Shown piece by piece: positions 39,502-48,661 of a stretch of 64,000 nucleotides of DNA (positions are counted from its first letter, which is position 1; each line of letters begins with the position of its first letter). The DNA is from an uncultured Burkholderiales bacterium. GTDB taxonomy: Bacteria; Pseudomonadota; Gammaproteobacteria; Burkholderiales; Burkholderiaceae_C. Position numbers and translations under genes: made by a program. The stretch spans positions 124,001 to 188,000 of the forward strand of contig CAMFGY010000006.1 of NCBI GenBank assembly GCA_945952065.1. Reading direction: 5' to 3'. The notes beneath the pieces were generated by a model. The model was not told the DNA's origin, ran no database searches, and worked only from the letters and a program-made list of their open reading frames with translations.

Positions 39502-40065
39502 ATGGCCCTGCAACTGTACTTCCATTGCTATCTGACCGCGCTGGGTCCTTGCGGCATCGTATGGAATGAGCGGGGCATCTTGGGCTCACAACTGCCCGAG
39601 GCCAATGCGGCCCTGACCCGCGACCGCATTCGGGCGCGTTTTCCAAGTGCCCTTGAGGCGCCACCCGGGCCCTTGGCCTTGCATGCAATCCAAGGAGTTC
39701 AACGACTTTTGGCGGGACACAGCTGCGATGCGGCGGAGTTGCTGGCGGTGCCCTTGGATGAAGCCGGGCTGCCAGACTTCAAACGGCAGGTGTATGCCAT
39801 CACCCGACGAATTCCGGTGGGGCAGACCCTAAGGTATGGCGATATCGCGCTGCAACTGGGCTTGCCGGGCGCGGCGCGTGCGGTAGGCCAAGCGCAGGCG
39901 TGCAATCCTTTTGCACCCATCGTGCCTTGTCACCGGGTGATGGGCAGCTCTGGCAAGGCGGTGGGCTTTTCAGCCCATGGCGGTGCCGATACCAAGCTGA
40001 GATTGCTGGCCATCGAAGCCCGTGCAAGTGGCCAGTCGGCTGCCGAGCAGGGCGATTTGTTCTGA
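39502..40065 (+). CDS. ogt: Methylated-DNA-[protein]-cysteine S-methyltransferase
   Basis: About 187 residues from ATG 39502; an in-frame TTG at 39493 would add three. The C-terminal domain has the acceptor motif VPCHRVM, with FKRQVYAITRRIPVGQTLRYGDIA and ARAVGQA before it, the standard Ogt/Ada-C arrangement. It repairs O6-alkylguanine by taking the alkyl group onto the cysteine irreversibly. The N-terminal half is weakly conserved. It stands between dusA and a helicase gene with no overlap. Confidence 0.92.
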   Translation: MALQLYFHCYLTALGPCGIVWNERGILGSQLPEANAALTRDRIRARFPSALEAPPGPLALHAIQGVQRLLAGHSCDAAELLAVPLDEAGLPDFKRQVYAITRRIPVGQTLRYGDIALQLGLPGAARAVGQAQACNPFAPIVPCHRVMGSSGKAVGFSAHGGADTKLRLLAIEARASGQSAAEQGDLF

Positions 40066-40130
40066 TGCCCTGGCGTTCGCTTTGAGGCTCGGCCTTAAAA
40101 TTCTCTTTCTTCTTCGCCCAAGGCCCTGTC

Positions 40131-41405
40131 ATGTCTTTTGCCACTCTGGGCCTTTTGCCCGCTCTGATTCGCGCCGTGCGAGAGCAGGGCTACCACGCAC
40201 CCACAGCCATTCAATCGGCGGCCATTCCCGCGGTTTTGCGTGGTGCCGATGTCTTGGCTTTGGCTCAAACGGGCACCGGCAAGACGGCTGCGTTTGCCTT
40301 GCCGGTCTTGCAAAACGTGCTGCAGCAGCGCGGCGAGGGCCTGCGCCAAACCCGCGCTTTGGTGCTGGTGCCGACGCGAGAGTTGGCGGTGCAGGTGGGC
40401 GAGGTTTTGCGGTCCATTACGCGAGAACTGCCGGGGCGCATCAAGGTCGTCACCGTCTTCGGTGGCGTATCGATCAATCCGCAGATGATGGACTTGCGGG
40501 GCGGGGCCGATGTGCTGGTGGCCACCCCCGGACGATTGCTGGACTTGCTGGACCACAATGCGCTGCGCCTGACCGCACTCAGCACCCTGGTCTTGGACGA
40601 GGCGGATCGCTTGCTCGATATGGGCTTTGCCGATGAATTGCAGCGTGTCTTGGCCTTGTGCCCGAAAAAACGCCAGAACCTGTTTTTCTCGGCCACCTTC
40701 GCGCCTGCGGTTCAGGCCTTGGCCGAGACCTTGCTGGATTCACCTGAGCGCATCGAAATCGCTGCCCCAGCGCAGCGCAGTGCCGCTATTGAACAACGGG
40801 CCATCCAGGTGGACGAGATTGCACGCACGCCATTGCTCAGGCATTTGCTGGAGACTGAGGCGTGGCCCCGTGTATTGGTGTTTGTGGCCACCAAATACGC
40901 CACCGAGCATGTGTCCGACAAACTCTGGAAGCAAGGCATCAAGGCCGCAGCCTTGCATGGTGAGTTGAGCCAAGGCGGGCGAAGCAAGGTGCTGGCGGCC
41001 TTGAAGGACTCTGGCATTCAAGTGCTGGTGGCGACCGATATCGCGGCCCGCGGTTTGGACATCCCGGATTTGCCGGTGGTGCTGAACTACGACTTGCCAC
41101 GCTCCACGGCGGACTACACCCACCGCATTGGTCGCACCGGGCGTGCTGGTCAAACGGGGGTGGCCATCAGCTTCATCAGCGGACAAAGCAGCAATGGCGA
41201 GGCTCACTTCCGCTTGATTGAAAAGCGCCAAGGTCAGCGGGTGCCGCGCGAGCAAATTGCGGGTTTTGAGCCCAAACAGGTGCTCAGCCCCGCAGCAGCG
41301 ACGGGGGGCGTGAAGGGCAAACGCCCGAACAAAAAGGACAAGCTGCGTGCCGCGGCAGCCGCAGCGGCGATGGCAGGGCCTGGTGGGGAATCAACGGTAG
41401 CGTGA
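40131..41405 (+). CDS. rhlE: DEAD-box RNA helicase (RhlE-like)
   Basis: A 424-residue helicase with Q motif (HAPTAIQSAAI), motif I AQTGTGKT, Ia PTREL, motif II LDEADRLLDMG, III SAT, motif V TDIAARGLD and VI HRIGRTGRAG. The C-terminal tail is basic and Ala/Gly-rich (GKRPNKKDKLRAAAA). RhlE-type enzymes act in ribosome assembly and RNA decay. The 3' end overlaps the convergent pilX-like gene by 15 bases. Confidence 0.93.
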   Translation: MSFATLGLLPALIRAVREQGYHAPTAIQSAAIPAVLRGADVLALAQTGTGKTAAFALPVLQNVLQQRGEGLRQTRALVLVPTRELAVQVGEVLRSITRELPGRIKVVTVFGGVSINPQMMDLRGGADVLVATPGRLLDLLDHNALRLTALSTLVLDEADRLLDMGFADELQRVLALCPKKRQNLFFSATFAPAVQALAETLLDSPERIEIAAPAQRSAAIEQRAIQVDEIARTPLLRHLLETEAWPRVLVFVATKYATEHVSDKLWKQGIKAAALHGELSQGGRSKVLAALKDSGIQVLVATDIAARGLDIPDLPVVLNYDLPRSTADYTHRIGRTGRAGQTGVAISFISGQSSNGEAHFRLIEKRQGQRVPREQIAGFEPKQVLSPAAATGGVKGKRPNKKDKLRAAAAAAAMAGPGGESTVA

Positions 41406-43256
41406 CCACAGCAAGGTAGCGGACAGCGGCTCGGCTGCGACGGGGTCGGTGCTGCCGGGGTCAAAGCCGGAGGGCAGGTTGCGCAGATCAATCTTGGTGC
41501 TGGCGCCCAAGGTGCTGTTGCCGGTGTTGCTGCCCAGACGTCCGGCGGACACATAGCCGTGCACGGTGGTGCTGCCCCCGGTGGTCAAGATGTCGCCGGC
41601 CAAGACCGAACCATAAATGTCGTTGGATGCGCTCAAGTCGATCTTGCCGCCGCTGTAGACCGAGCCCACATAGCCGCCCGAGCCAAAAGCGATATTGCCG
41701 CTGGGGACGGATTGCAGCTTGCTGTCACCGGCTTTGCAGAAATTGCTCGGTGCTAGGCTTGGGAAACGGCTGTTGGTACAGACATTGGCATAGCCCGCGT
41801 AGTTGACGGCCCAGGTCACATTGTTGCCACCGGTGTTGATATTGCCGGTGGCGATCCAGCTGTTGTAGTAAGTGCCGCTGGCGGTTTCGAGATCACCTTT
41901 GAACCAGGCCACACCTGGCGCCATGGTGGTTCCGGCCACGGTCCACTTGCCATTGCTGTAGCTGAAGCAGCTGTTGTAGTCAGAATAGCCAGCGCAGATC
42001 TTGGCCGGGCAGGAGGCGGCGCTGAAGGAGTTGCTGGTGCACAGATAGTCTTGGTTGCCGCCATTGCCGACCAAGAAATAGGTCCCGTTGGAGATGCTAT
42101 TCACATTGTTGACGGTGACCTTGGTGTCACTCCCGACCCGTTCAAACACATAGTTGGCAATGGACTTGTAGGCATAAGCGTCAAACTTGGGGGAGCTGAC
42201 CGTCCCCGCCGTCAGCGGCGTCACGTTCAGGGTCAGCCCGGCTTGGCGGCTCATATTGATCTGAGTGTTCCAAGCAGGCGAGATCAGGCTGCCGCCGTAT
42301 TTGCCGCTGGCCACGCTGCCATTGCTGCGCTCTTCGTAGTTGCCGACAACCAAGGCCTGGCCGCTGATTTGCGAGTTATTGCCCAGCACATTGCCGCCAC
42401 TTTTCAGGTTGACGACCTTGGCCGCGCTGTTCATGGTCACATTGCCCAGAGCGGTCAGATCGGTGACCGTGTTGCTCTCGATGGTGACGGTGCCATTCGC
42501 CGTCAAGCTGCCCACGCCAACGCCGCCGCTGAGGGTGACGTTCTTCATCGCTTGCACGCTGCTGTAAATGCCGCTGCCACTCAAGTTGATGCTGCCCTCG
42601 GAGAACAGCACGTCCAGATTGTTGCCCCCGCCCAAGGTGATGTCGCCGGTCGCATAGAGGTTGTTGATGCCACTGAGGCTGCCGCTGCCGGTGACCTTGC
42701 CATCCACGACCACCTTGGTGTTGGGGTCGCCCAGCACATCCAGCTTGCCTCCCAGATCGAGATTGCCCTTGATATTGACTGCAGCAGGCTTGCCGCCGCC
42801 ACTGGGCGCGCCGCCATTGCCCTTGGCGCAAAAGGTCGCGGCCAGCAAGGCATTGGCTCCGCCGCTGCTGCCGGTGATATTGAAGCCTACGCGGGTGCCA
42901 CCGCCGCAGTTGCTGCTGTCGGCAGCGACGACGTCCACCACACTGGCGCTGATGCCGCTCAGCCCGGCAAAGGTGACGGCTTGGTTGGGACTCAGCTTGG
43001 CCGCGTCGGCCGCGCCCAGCTGGAATAAATACTGGCGCACAGCCTCTACGCCATTCCAGGCCTTCAGCTGCGCCTGCGTCAGTGCATGCACGGTCACCGA
43101 CTGGGATTGCAAACCGCGCACATAGTAGATGGCACCAAACACCATGGCGCCCAGCGACAAGCCGCTCAACAGCATGAAGAGAACAGAGGAGATGCCGCGT
43201 TGCAGACCACGTGGGGCCATCTTGTTGCGCAGGGTGGAGCTCATGCTGGGGCTCAT
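41391..43256 (-). CDS. PilX-like large minor pilin with repetitive beta-rich body
   Basis: A 621-residue protein from ATG 43256, which overlaps the pilW stop codon (ATGA). The N-terminus RGLQRG|ISSVLFMLLSGLSLGAMVFG is prepilin-like but lacks Glu at +5. The rest, about residues 150-620, is Gly/Ser/Asn-rich with short repeated strands such as VNIKGNLDLGGKLDVLG, LTANGTVTIESN and SASNDIYGSVLAGDILTTGG, suggesting a right-handed beta-helix or polymer-forming (bactofilin-like) stack. Several cysteine pairs lie near the middle. Ordinary PilX is about 200 residues, so this looks like a minor pilin whose head became an adhesin. No separate pilY1 gene is present in the operon. Function is inferred. Confidence 0.7.
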   Translation of the reverse strand: MSPSMSSTLRNKMAPRGLQRGISSVLFMLLSGLSLGAMVFGAIYYVRGLQSQSVTVHALTQAQLKAWNGVEAVRQYLFQLGAADAAKLSPNQAVTFAGLSGISASVVDVVAADSSNCGGGTRVGFNITGSSGGANALLAATFCAKGNGGAPSGGGKPAAVNIKGNLDLGGKLDVLGDPNTKVVVDGKVTGSGSLSGINNLYATGDITLGGGNNLDVLFSEGSINLSGSGIYSSVQAMKNVTLSGGVGVGSLTANGTVTIESNTVTDLTALGNVTMNSAAKVVNLKSGGNVLGNNSQISGQALVVGNYEERSNGSVASGKYGGSLISPAWNTQINMSRQAGLTLNVTPLTAGTVSSPKFDAYAYKSIANYVFERVGSDTKVTVNNVNSISNGTYFLVGNGGNQDYLCTSNSFSAASCPAKICAGYSDYNSCFSYSNGKWTVAGTTMAPGVAWFKGDLETASGTYYNSWIATGNINTGGNNVTWAVNYAGYANVCTNSRFPSLAPSNFCKAGDSKLQSVPSGNIAFGSGGYVGSVYSGGKIDLSASNDIYGSVLAGDILTTGGSTTVHGYVSAGRLGSNTGNSTLGASTKIDLRNLPSGFDPGSTDPVAAEPLSATLLWSRYR

Positions 43257-43972
43257 GAAGTGAGATTGGCCACGCAACTGGTGTAGGTGTTGCTGCTGCC
43301 GGTCACGCTGGAGCCATAGCCCAGCCTGACGGTCACCGAGGCGCTGGGGGCCGCCACCTTGCTGATGGTTTGAGGCACGGCACCGAAGGGCCAACAAGCG
43401 CTGTCTTTTTGCACAGACAAAGTGACCGCCTGCGCCAGCACGCCGCTTTCGATCAAGGTGCGGCGGACCCAGGTGATCTTGTTCCACTGTGTGTTCAATG
43501 GATTGCAAGCGCCGCTGGACTGCAGCAAGTAAAGCGCGCGGGTTGAAGGGTCGGAGACCAGCCCTCCGCAGCGATAGTCCGCGCTATTGGCGGACTGATT
43601 GGGGTTGCTGATCCAGACGATGGCATTGCCGCTTTGGGCGGCGGCCGTGATGTTCACAACGGTGGCACTGAGGGTCAAGGGGTCGGGGTTCAGCAGTGCA
43701 TTGCTCAGCAGCAAAAAATGCGTGCCGGTGCTGGGCGTGGTCAAACCGTAGCCGGCCCCTTGCAGCGCAATTTGAGCGCTCAGCAAACCCGAGGCGAGTT
43801 GGCCGTCTTGCACGGAACTGCGCACCAGTCCGCCGTCACCGAAGACGGTTTGAGTGGTGCTGCGGTACAGGGCAAGAGCGCCCAGCACCGCCATCATGGA
43901 TATCACCATGCCCACCATCAGGCTGATCAGGCTCAAGCCCAGTTGCTTTCGGCGGGGCAATAGCTCTTGCAT
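43253..43972 (-). CDS. pilW: PilW-like minor pilin
   Basis: A 239-residue prepilin-like protein: MQELLPRRKQLG|LSLISLMVGMVISMMAVLGAL. The hydrophobic N-terminal helix fits PilW, but the +5 position after the cleavage glycine is serine rather than glutamate. The C-terminal domain contains cysteines (YRCGG, GACNP, DSACWP, TSCVAN). PilW-type subunits prime type IV pilus assembly and carry the tip components. It lies one base after pilV and overlaps the pilX-like start by four bases. Confidence 0.8.
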   Translation of the reverse strand: MQELLPRRKQLGLSLISLMVGMVISMMAVLGALALYRSTTQTVFGDGGLVRSSVQDGQLASGLLSAQIALQGAGYGLTTPSTGTHFLLLSNALLNPDPLTLSATVVNITAAAQSGNAIVWISNPNQSANSADYRCGGLVSDPSTRALYLLQSSGACNPLNTQWNKITWVRRTLIESGVLAQAVTLSVQKDSACWPFGAVPQTISKVAAPSASVTVRLGYGSSVTGSSNTYTSCVANLTS

Positions 43973-43973
43973 C

Positions 43974-44432
43974 TCAGTTTTCGACGGTCAAAGTGCCTGA
44001 ACCGAACAAGGTATCGGCGGCCACCGCGTATTGCACGATGGGCAGAGTTGCTGCTTTGGAAACGCCATTGACGGTGATGGTGACGGGGGTCACCGTGCAG
44101 GTCTTTTGCAAGCCCTGCAATTGCAGATCGGCACCCAGGGTCAGCACACTGCTGACGGTGGCATTGCCGCTGGCTGGGCAGCCATTCGCCACACCGTTGC
44201 CCTGCAAGTCTGCACGAATGCCTTGCACGGCCAAGCTCTGCCCTTTTTGGTACTTTTGCGCGACCATGGCCCGGCCTACGGCATAGACCTGCCCCAGGCC
44301 AATCACCCCAAGCAGGATCGTGGCGACCAAGGCTTCGATGAGCGCATCGCCGCGCTGTCGGTGGCGCCTCGCCCTGAGTTTGATTTGGGCCTGCGAATTG
44401 GCGTTTGCTGCCACTTCAGTAGAGCGTGCCAT
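43974..44432 (-). CDS. pilV: PilV-like minor pilin
   Basis: A 152-residue prepilin-like protein with a long basic leader (about 28 residues) ending QRG|DALIEALVATILLGVIGLG. Glu+5 is conserved, but +1 is aspartate instead of the usual Phe or Leu. The globular part has a single pair of cysteines (NGCPA, QKTCTV). It is the third gene of the pilin operon and overlaps the fimT-like gene by 17 bases. Confidence 0.8.
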   Translation of the reverse strand: MARSTEVAANANSQAQIKLRARRHRQRGDALIEALVATILLGVIGLGQVYAVGRAMVAQKYQKGQSLAVQGIRADLQGNGVANGCPASGNATVSSVLTLGADLQLQGLQKTCTVTPVTITVNGVSKAATLPIVQYAVAADTLFGSGTLTVEN

Positions 44433-44889
44433 CGCTGCTCTCCGTGCCCTTGCTGATGCTGAAGCTCATGGCTGTGCCGCAATTGACGCCGCCCACACTG
44501 GCTGCCACCGGCATGCCCGCGCTGTCCAGCGCCACACATTGGCTCAAGGCCCCATTGAGCTTGACACTGGCCGGGGGTTGCGCCGCCCAGTTGTTTTGCG
44601 CGGGCTGGCTGCAGTCCAAACTATTGGGCACGCCATGGCGTACGCAGAGTTGCCCAGGCACGCTGACCAATACCGCAGCGGCAGAAGCGCTCACGCCATT
44701 GGGGTTGCGCAGTGCACTGGCTTTGAGCTGGCTCATGGCTTGTTGCAGCATGTGTTGGCTCTGCCGAACCGCCGCTTGGCTGCCCCAGGAAGCCGCAAAA
44801 GGGGCGACCGCAAGCGCGAGCAACATCATGATGGCAATACTGACCATCATTTCAATCAAGCTCAGCCCCGATTGCCCTTGACTCACCAT
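44416..44889 (-). CDS. FimT/GspH-like minor pilin
   Basis: A 157-residue prepilin: MVSQGQSG|LSLIEMMVSIAIMMLLALAVAPF with canonical Glu+5 and a short leader. QAAVRQSQHMLQQAMSQLKASAL and a beta-rich C-terminus resemble FimT/GspH pseudopilins, which initiate the pilus or bind DNA during uptake. It overlaps the pilE-like gene's end (stop at 44883) and is followed by pilV. Confidence 0.83.
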   Translation of the reverse strand: MVSQGQSGLSLIEMMVSIAIMMLLALAVAPFAASWGSQAAVRQSQHMLQQAMSQLKASALRNPNGVSASAAAVLVSVPGQLCVRHGVPNSLDCSQPAQNNWAAQPPASVKLNGALSQCVALDSAGMPVAASVGGVNCGTAMSFSISKGTESSDGTLY

Positions 44890-45320
44890 GTTGTGAAACC
44901 GCAGCTGCTGCTGGCCGTGCGCGTGTTCAGATTGTCCAAACTAAGATTGCAACCGCTGAGCTTGTCCTTGCCGGTCGCGGTCAGTGTGTAGGTGCTGGCA
45001 GTGCTCACCACGGTGTAGTTGAAATAAGCCGATTGCGCGGGCGTCCAGGCTTTGAAATTGCTGTTGCTGGCAACCGTGCCGGCGGCATACACCGGGTACT
45101 TGAGCTGCAACTGGAAGTTGTTTTCCATGTTCAAAGCCAAGGCTGCCAAATCGGCACCAGCGCCTTTGGCCCGGCTTTTATTGATGTAGCTGGTGTAGGC
45201 GGGCAGGGCCACAGCGGCCAGGATTGCAGCCACCACCAAGGTGATCATCAGTTCGATCAGGGTGAAGCCTCGCACGGGGCGCATGGTGCTGATCGGGCAA
45301 ATGTCTTGAGCTGGTCTCAA
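44883..45320 (-). CDS. pilE: Type IV pilin (PilE-like)
   Basis: A typical small pilin: the leader ends RPVRG|FTLIELMITLVVAAILAAVALPAY with Phe+1 and Glu+5, and the C-terminus carries a disulfide pair (LSGCNLSLDN...SSSCGFTTW). I chose the TTG start at 45320 because AAGGAG stands at the right distance (plus-strand CTCCTT at 45326-45331), which gives an 18-residue leader and 145 residues in all. The ATG at 45284 would give only a six-residue leader with no ribosome-binding site. It heads the five-gene minor-pilin operon and may be a minor PilE-type subunit rather than the major pilin. Confidence 0.82.
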   Translation of the reverse strand: MRPAQDICPISTMRPVRGFTLIELMITLVVAAILAAVALPAYTSYINKSRAKGAGADLAALALNMENNFQLQLKYPVYAAGTVASNSNFKAWTPAQSAYFNYTVVSTASTYTLTATGKDKLSGCNLSLDNLNTRTASSSCGFTTW

Positions 45321-45446
45321 TTTGGCTCCTTGTTTGGAATTGAGTGCAATCCACTTTGATACCAATTGTAGGCGCGCGGCTAGAAATGCGACGTGGACGA
45401 AGTCACGTTCTGTGGGGGCTTGGACGTCCTTTTTGTGAAGCTTTGC

Positions 45447-47060
45447 TCATGGGCCTTTGGCCAGTCTGCGCAAGCTGGGGGCGTCAGGCAAGTGGTCTAG
45501 GCGGTCATTTCGGTCCAATCTGAAAATTTGTACCGAAGCTTGCACCTCTTGTACTTGTTGCAACAGGGTCGCTGCCGACTTGGCCAGTTCGTCCACCATG
45601 GTCGCGTTTTGTTGGGTGATGGCCTCCATTTGATTGAGGGCCTGATTGACCTGAGAGATGCCGCTGAGCTGCTCATCGGCACTGTGGTGGATGCCGGCAA
45701 TCAGACGCCCGAAGTCTTGGACCGACTTCAGCGTCTCGTCGATGCTTTCTTGGGCCTTGAGGGTTTGGCGTTCACCGGCCGAAACGCTCTCGGCAGATTC
45801 AAGAATCAGTTGCTTGATCTCGCGTGCGGCGCTGGAACTGCGCTGCGCCAAGGCCCGCACCTCGCTGGCCACGACTGCAAAGCCCCGGCCATGTTCGCCG
45901 GCGCGGGCCGATTCCACCGCGGCGTTCAAGGCCAAGATATTGGTCTGAAACGCAATGCCATCAATCACCTGAATGATCTCGCCGATGCGATGCGAGGACT
46001 GAGAGATGGCCGACATGGTGTCGGTCACATGATGAACCACCTCGGCGCTGCGACCGCTGACTGCGCCCAATTCATGGGCTACTGACGAGGCCTGATGGGC
46101 TGTGTCCGTGCTGCTGCGCACCGTGCCGGTGATCTCCTCCATGGCGGCTGCGGTTTGTTCCAGGCTGGCGGCTTGTTCGCCGGTGCGCTGGGCCAAGTGC
46201 TGGTTGCCCTTGGCAATTTCTGCGGTGACCGCACGCATCTGCGCCAGTTCTCTGCGGGTGTCTTGAACAATGGCGCAGACGTTCACCGACAGCTGATTCA
46301 AGGCCGTCTCCAAGGCGGCGGTTTGCTGCCGGCCACTGGGTGTGAGGCGGCGGCTCAGATCACCGGCAGCCAATTGATTGGCAAAGGATTGCACGCCGAG
46401 CAGGGTCGATTGCGCTTGACGCTGGGCCTGCCAGGCCAAGGCCGCTGCGGCCAAACCCAGTGCCGAAGCGCCCAGCCATGCCGCCTCGGGCCAAAGGCGG
46501 GCCCAGGTCCAAGCCAAGGCCGCCATCAGTGCGAAGGCCAACCATTCTTTGAACCATGGCAACAGCCGAGTCCACTGCAACAGGCAGCCACGCCAGTCGG
46601 TATGCAAGACCTGACCTCGATGCAACTGATGAAGGGGTTTCCCTGCTTGCTGCTCCGCACGCATTTGGGCGTACAGCGCTTCAGCGGCCTCGATTTGCGT
46701 GCGGCTGGGTTCGGTGCGTACCGACAGGTAGGCAATCGGCGCGCCGTTCTCCGTGAGCGGCGTGACATTGGCGTAGACCCAGTAATGGTCGCCGTCTTTG
46801 CGGCGGTTTTTGACCACGCCCGACCAGGGTTGCCCAGACCCAATGGTGGCCCACATATCGCGGAACGCCTCTTCGGGCATGTCGGGGTGGCGGATCAGGT
46901 TATGGGCTTGGCCCAGCAACTCCTCCCGCGCATAGCCGCTGAGCGCAATGAAGGCGGCGTTGCAGTGCAGGATGCGCCCCTTCAAGTCGGTCGTGGAGAC
47001 CAGGGTTTGTCCATGCGGAAACGCATGCTCTCGCTGACTGACCGGCAAGTTCAAACGCAT
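45447..47060 (-). CDS. PAS-containing methyl-accepting chemotaxis protein (Aer-like)
   Basis: A 537-residue receptor. ATG 47060 follows AAGGGG; a longer frame to 47114 lacks support. Residues about 25-130 are a PAS domain ([36 protein letters not shown]), followed by two adjacent hydrophobic segments with no periplasmic domain (about 165-220), a HAMP-like region, and the signalling hairpin tip with [20 protein letters not shown]. The layout matches Aer-type aerotaxis/energy receptors that bind FAD, so redox sensing is likely. It lies 126 bases upstream of the pilin operon on the same strand. Confidence 0.9.
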   Translation of the reverse strand: MRLNLPVSQREHAFPHGQTLVSTTDLKGRILHCNAAFIALSGYAREELLGQAHNLIRHPDMPEEAFRDMWATIGSGQPWSGVVKNRRKDGDHYWVYANVTPLTENGAPIAYLSVRTEPSRTQIEAAEALYAQMRAEQQAGKPLHQLHRGQVLHTDWRGCLLQWTRLLPWFKEWLAFALMAALAWTWARLWPEAAWLGASALGLAAAALAWQAQRQAQSTLLGVQSFANQLAAGDLSRRLTPSGRQQTAALETALNQLSVNVCAIVQDTRRELAQMRAVTAEIAKGNQHLAQRTGEQAASLEQTAAAMEEITGTVRSSTDTAHQASSVAHELGAVSGRSAEVVHHVTDTMSAISQSSHRIGEIIQVIDGIAFQTNILALNAAVESARAGEHGRGFAVVASEVRALAQRSSSAAREIKQLILESAESVSAGERQTLKAQESIDETLKSVQDFGRLIAGIHHSADEQLSGISQVNQALNQMEAITQQNATMVDELAKSAATLLQQVQEVQASVQIFRLDRNDRLDHLPDAPSLRRLAKGP

Positions 47061-47440
47061 GGCAACCCCTTCGCAAGAACAAACAAGGCAATCGCCCTGT
47101 GCCGCTGCAGGCACCTCTGGCGGGCCAGAAATTTCAGGCGCTGCGCCTCGAACCCATGGTGTTGTGAGGCCTGAGTTCGCAGCTTATGGCCGGGGCGCAA
47201 GAATCGGACTCCCCTGACTGCAGGGCCCTGAAAAGTATGGTCATGGGCACAACACCGCAATCCCGCAATAAGCCGGCGGCTTGGGGGGCATATCGGCCCT
47301 GTGCACCTTGTTTGGGCGCTCTTCGGCGGGGCCGCGCGGCATGGTCGCCGCGGAGGGCGGGTTTTGGAGTTCTAATGCGGCTTCCTTGCGCTCGGCCAGA
47401 TGGCCGGCATGGCAAAGAGCACTTCGACGGAGAAACGCAT
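47061..47440. other. Divergent intergenic region between receptor and sorA
   Basis: This 380-base stretch must hold promoters for the receptor (minus) and sorA (plus). A 9-base inverted repeat GGTGTTGTG (47158-47166) and CACAACACC (47248-47256) has arms about 80 bases apart. The open frames through the region have no family character. No sigma-70 pair stood out. Confidence 0.35.
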
Positions 47441-48661
47441 ATGTCCCACAAGTCAGAGGGCCCGGTCTTGGGCCGACGTCAATGGTTGTCTAGCAGTGCC
47501 GGTGCTGTGGCTGCTTTGGGCCTGGGAGCTTCGGCGCCTGCGCTCAGGGCGCAAACGCCGCCAGCCAGCACGGCCAAGACCTTGCCTGCTTATGCCGCAT
47601 GGAAGGACAGCCAGGCGATGCTGATTCACAGCAGCGCCACGATTGAGACCAAGCGCCAAGCCTTTGGTGCGGGCTTGATCACCCCGGCTGAGCAGCTCTA
47701 TGTGCGCAACAATTTGGGCGCCCCTTCGGCCAGCATTTTGGATGACCGTGACGCCTGGGAAGTCAGCATCGAAGGGGTGAAAAACCCGCGCCGCATCAGC
47801 TTGCGCGAATTGAAGACCATGGGGCTTGAGACCACGCCCATGGTGCTGCAATGCTCGGGCAATGGCCGAGGCTTCTTCCCCAACAAGCCCAGTGGTACGC
47901 CATGGCTGGTGGGGGCTGCGGGCTGTGTGGTCTGGACCGGTGTGCCGGTGCGCGTGGTGGTGGAGGCTTTGGGCGGCGTTTTGCGCGGCCATGAGTTCAT
48001 GACGGGCACCGGCGGTGAGGTCTTGCCCGAAGGCCTGGATCCCAAGAGCATCGTGGTGGAGCGGTCGGTGCCGCTCAAGGCCATGGCTGATGCCTTGCTG
48101 GCCTGGGAAATGAACGGCGTGCCGATTCCCCTGGCCCACGGCGGTCCGCTGCGTTTGGTCGTGCCCGGCTATCAGGGCGTCAACCAGATCAAGTATGTGA
48201 AGCGCTTGGCCTTCACGGAGCAGGAGTCGGATGCCAAGATCATGGCGCATGGCTACCGGATTTCTCCTCCCGGCAGCAAGGCCGATCCGAGCCAGCCTTC
48301 GGTGCTCGAAATGAATGTGAAGAGTTGGATCAACTCCCCCTTGCCGGAAAAGCCCGGCGCTGCCGGCCAGGTGCAAATCCAAGGGGTGGCCTTCAGCGGC
48401 TTGCATGCGATCAAGCGGGTGGAGGTCTCCATTGATGGCGGCAAGAGTTGGAAGGACGCCCGCTTGGTGGGCCCGGAGCTGGGCAAATACGCTTGGCGTC
48501 AGTTTGTTCTGGCCGCCAAATTGCCTGCAGGCACGCATACCCTGGTCAGTCGGGCCACCGATATGGCGGGCAATGTGCAGCCCGAGCAACGTCTGGAAAA
48601 CGTGGGCGGCTACAACAACAACAGCTGGGCCGACCATGCAGTGACGGTGACCCTGGCATGA
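47441..48661 (+). CDS. sorA: Sulfite dehydrogenase, molybdopterin subunit
   Basis: A 406-residue protein of the sulfite oxidase fold. It starts with a twin-arginine signal (GRRQWLSSSAGAVAAL), so it is exported folded with its cofactor. The molybdenum-ligating cysteine is C138 in VLQCSGNGRG. The C-terminal dimerisation domain has VEVSIDGGKSW and AGTHTLVSRATDMAGNVQP. It oxidises sulfite to sulfate in the periplasm and passes electrons to the cytochrome encoded by the next gene, whose start overlaps its stop (ATGA). GGAG precedes the ATG at 47441. The closest known arrangement is SorAB of Starkeya. Confidence 0.9.
   Translation: MSHKSEGPVLGRRQWLSSSAGAVAALGLGASAPALRAQTPPASTAKTLPAYAAWKDSQAMLIHSSATIETKRQAFGAGLITPAEQLYVRNNLGAPSASILDDRDAWEVSIEGVKNPRRISLRELKTMGLETTPMVLQCSGNGRGFFPNKPSGTPWLVGAAGCVVWTGVPVRVVVEALGGVLRGHEFMTGTGGEVLPEGLDPKSIVVERSVPLKAMADALLAWEMNGVPIPLAHGGPLRLVVPGYQGVNQIKYVKRLAFTEQESDAKIMAHGYRISPPGSKADPSQPSVLEMNVKSWINSPLPEKPGAAGQVQIQGVAFSGLHAIKRVEVSIDGGKSWKDARLVGPELGKYAWRQFVLAAKLPAGTHTLVSRATDMAGNVQPEQRLENVGGYNNNSWADHAVTVTLA

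Noticed and set aside
42051-43028. Plus-strand frame opposite the PilX-like gene
   Set aside because: It mirrors the Gly/Ser-rich repeat region and lacks family character; the minus-strand gene has an operon position and ATGA overlap.
47158-47256. 9-base inverted repeat between the receptor and sorA as an operator
   Set aside because: Arms are about 80 bases apart and the match is short enough to occur by chance.
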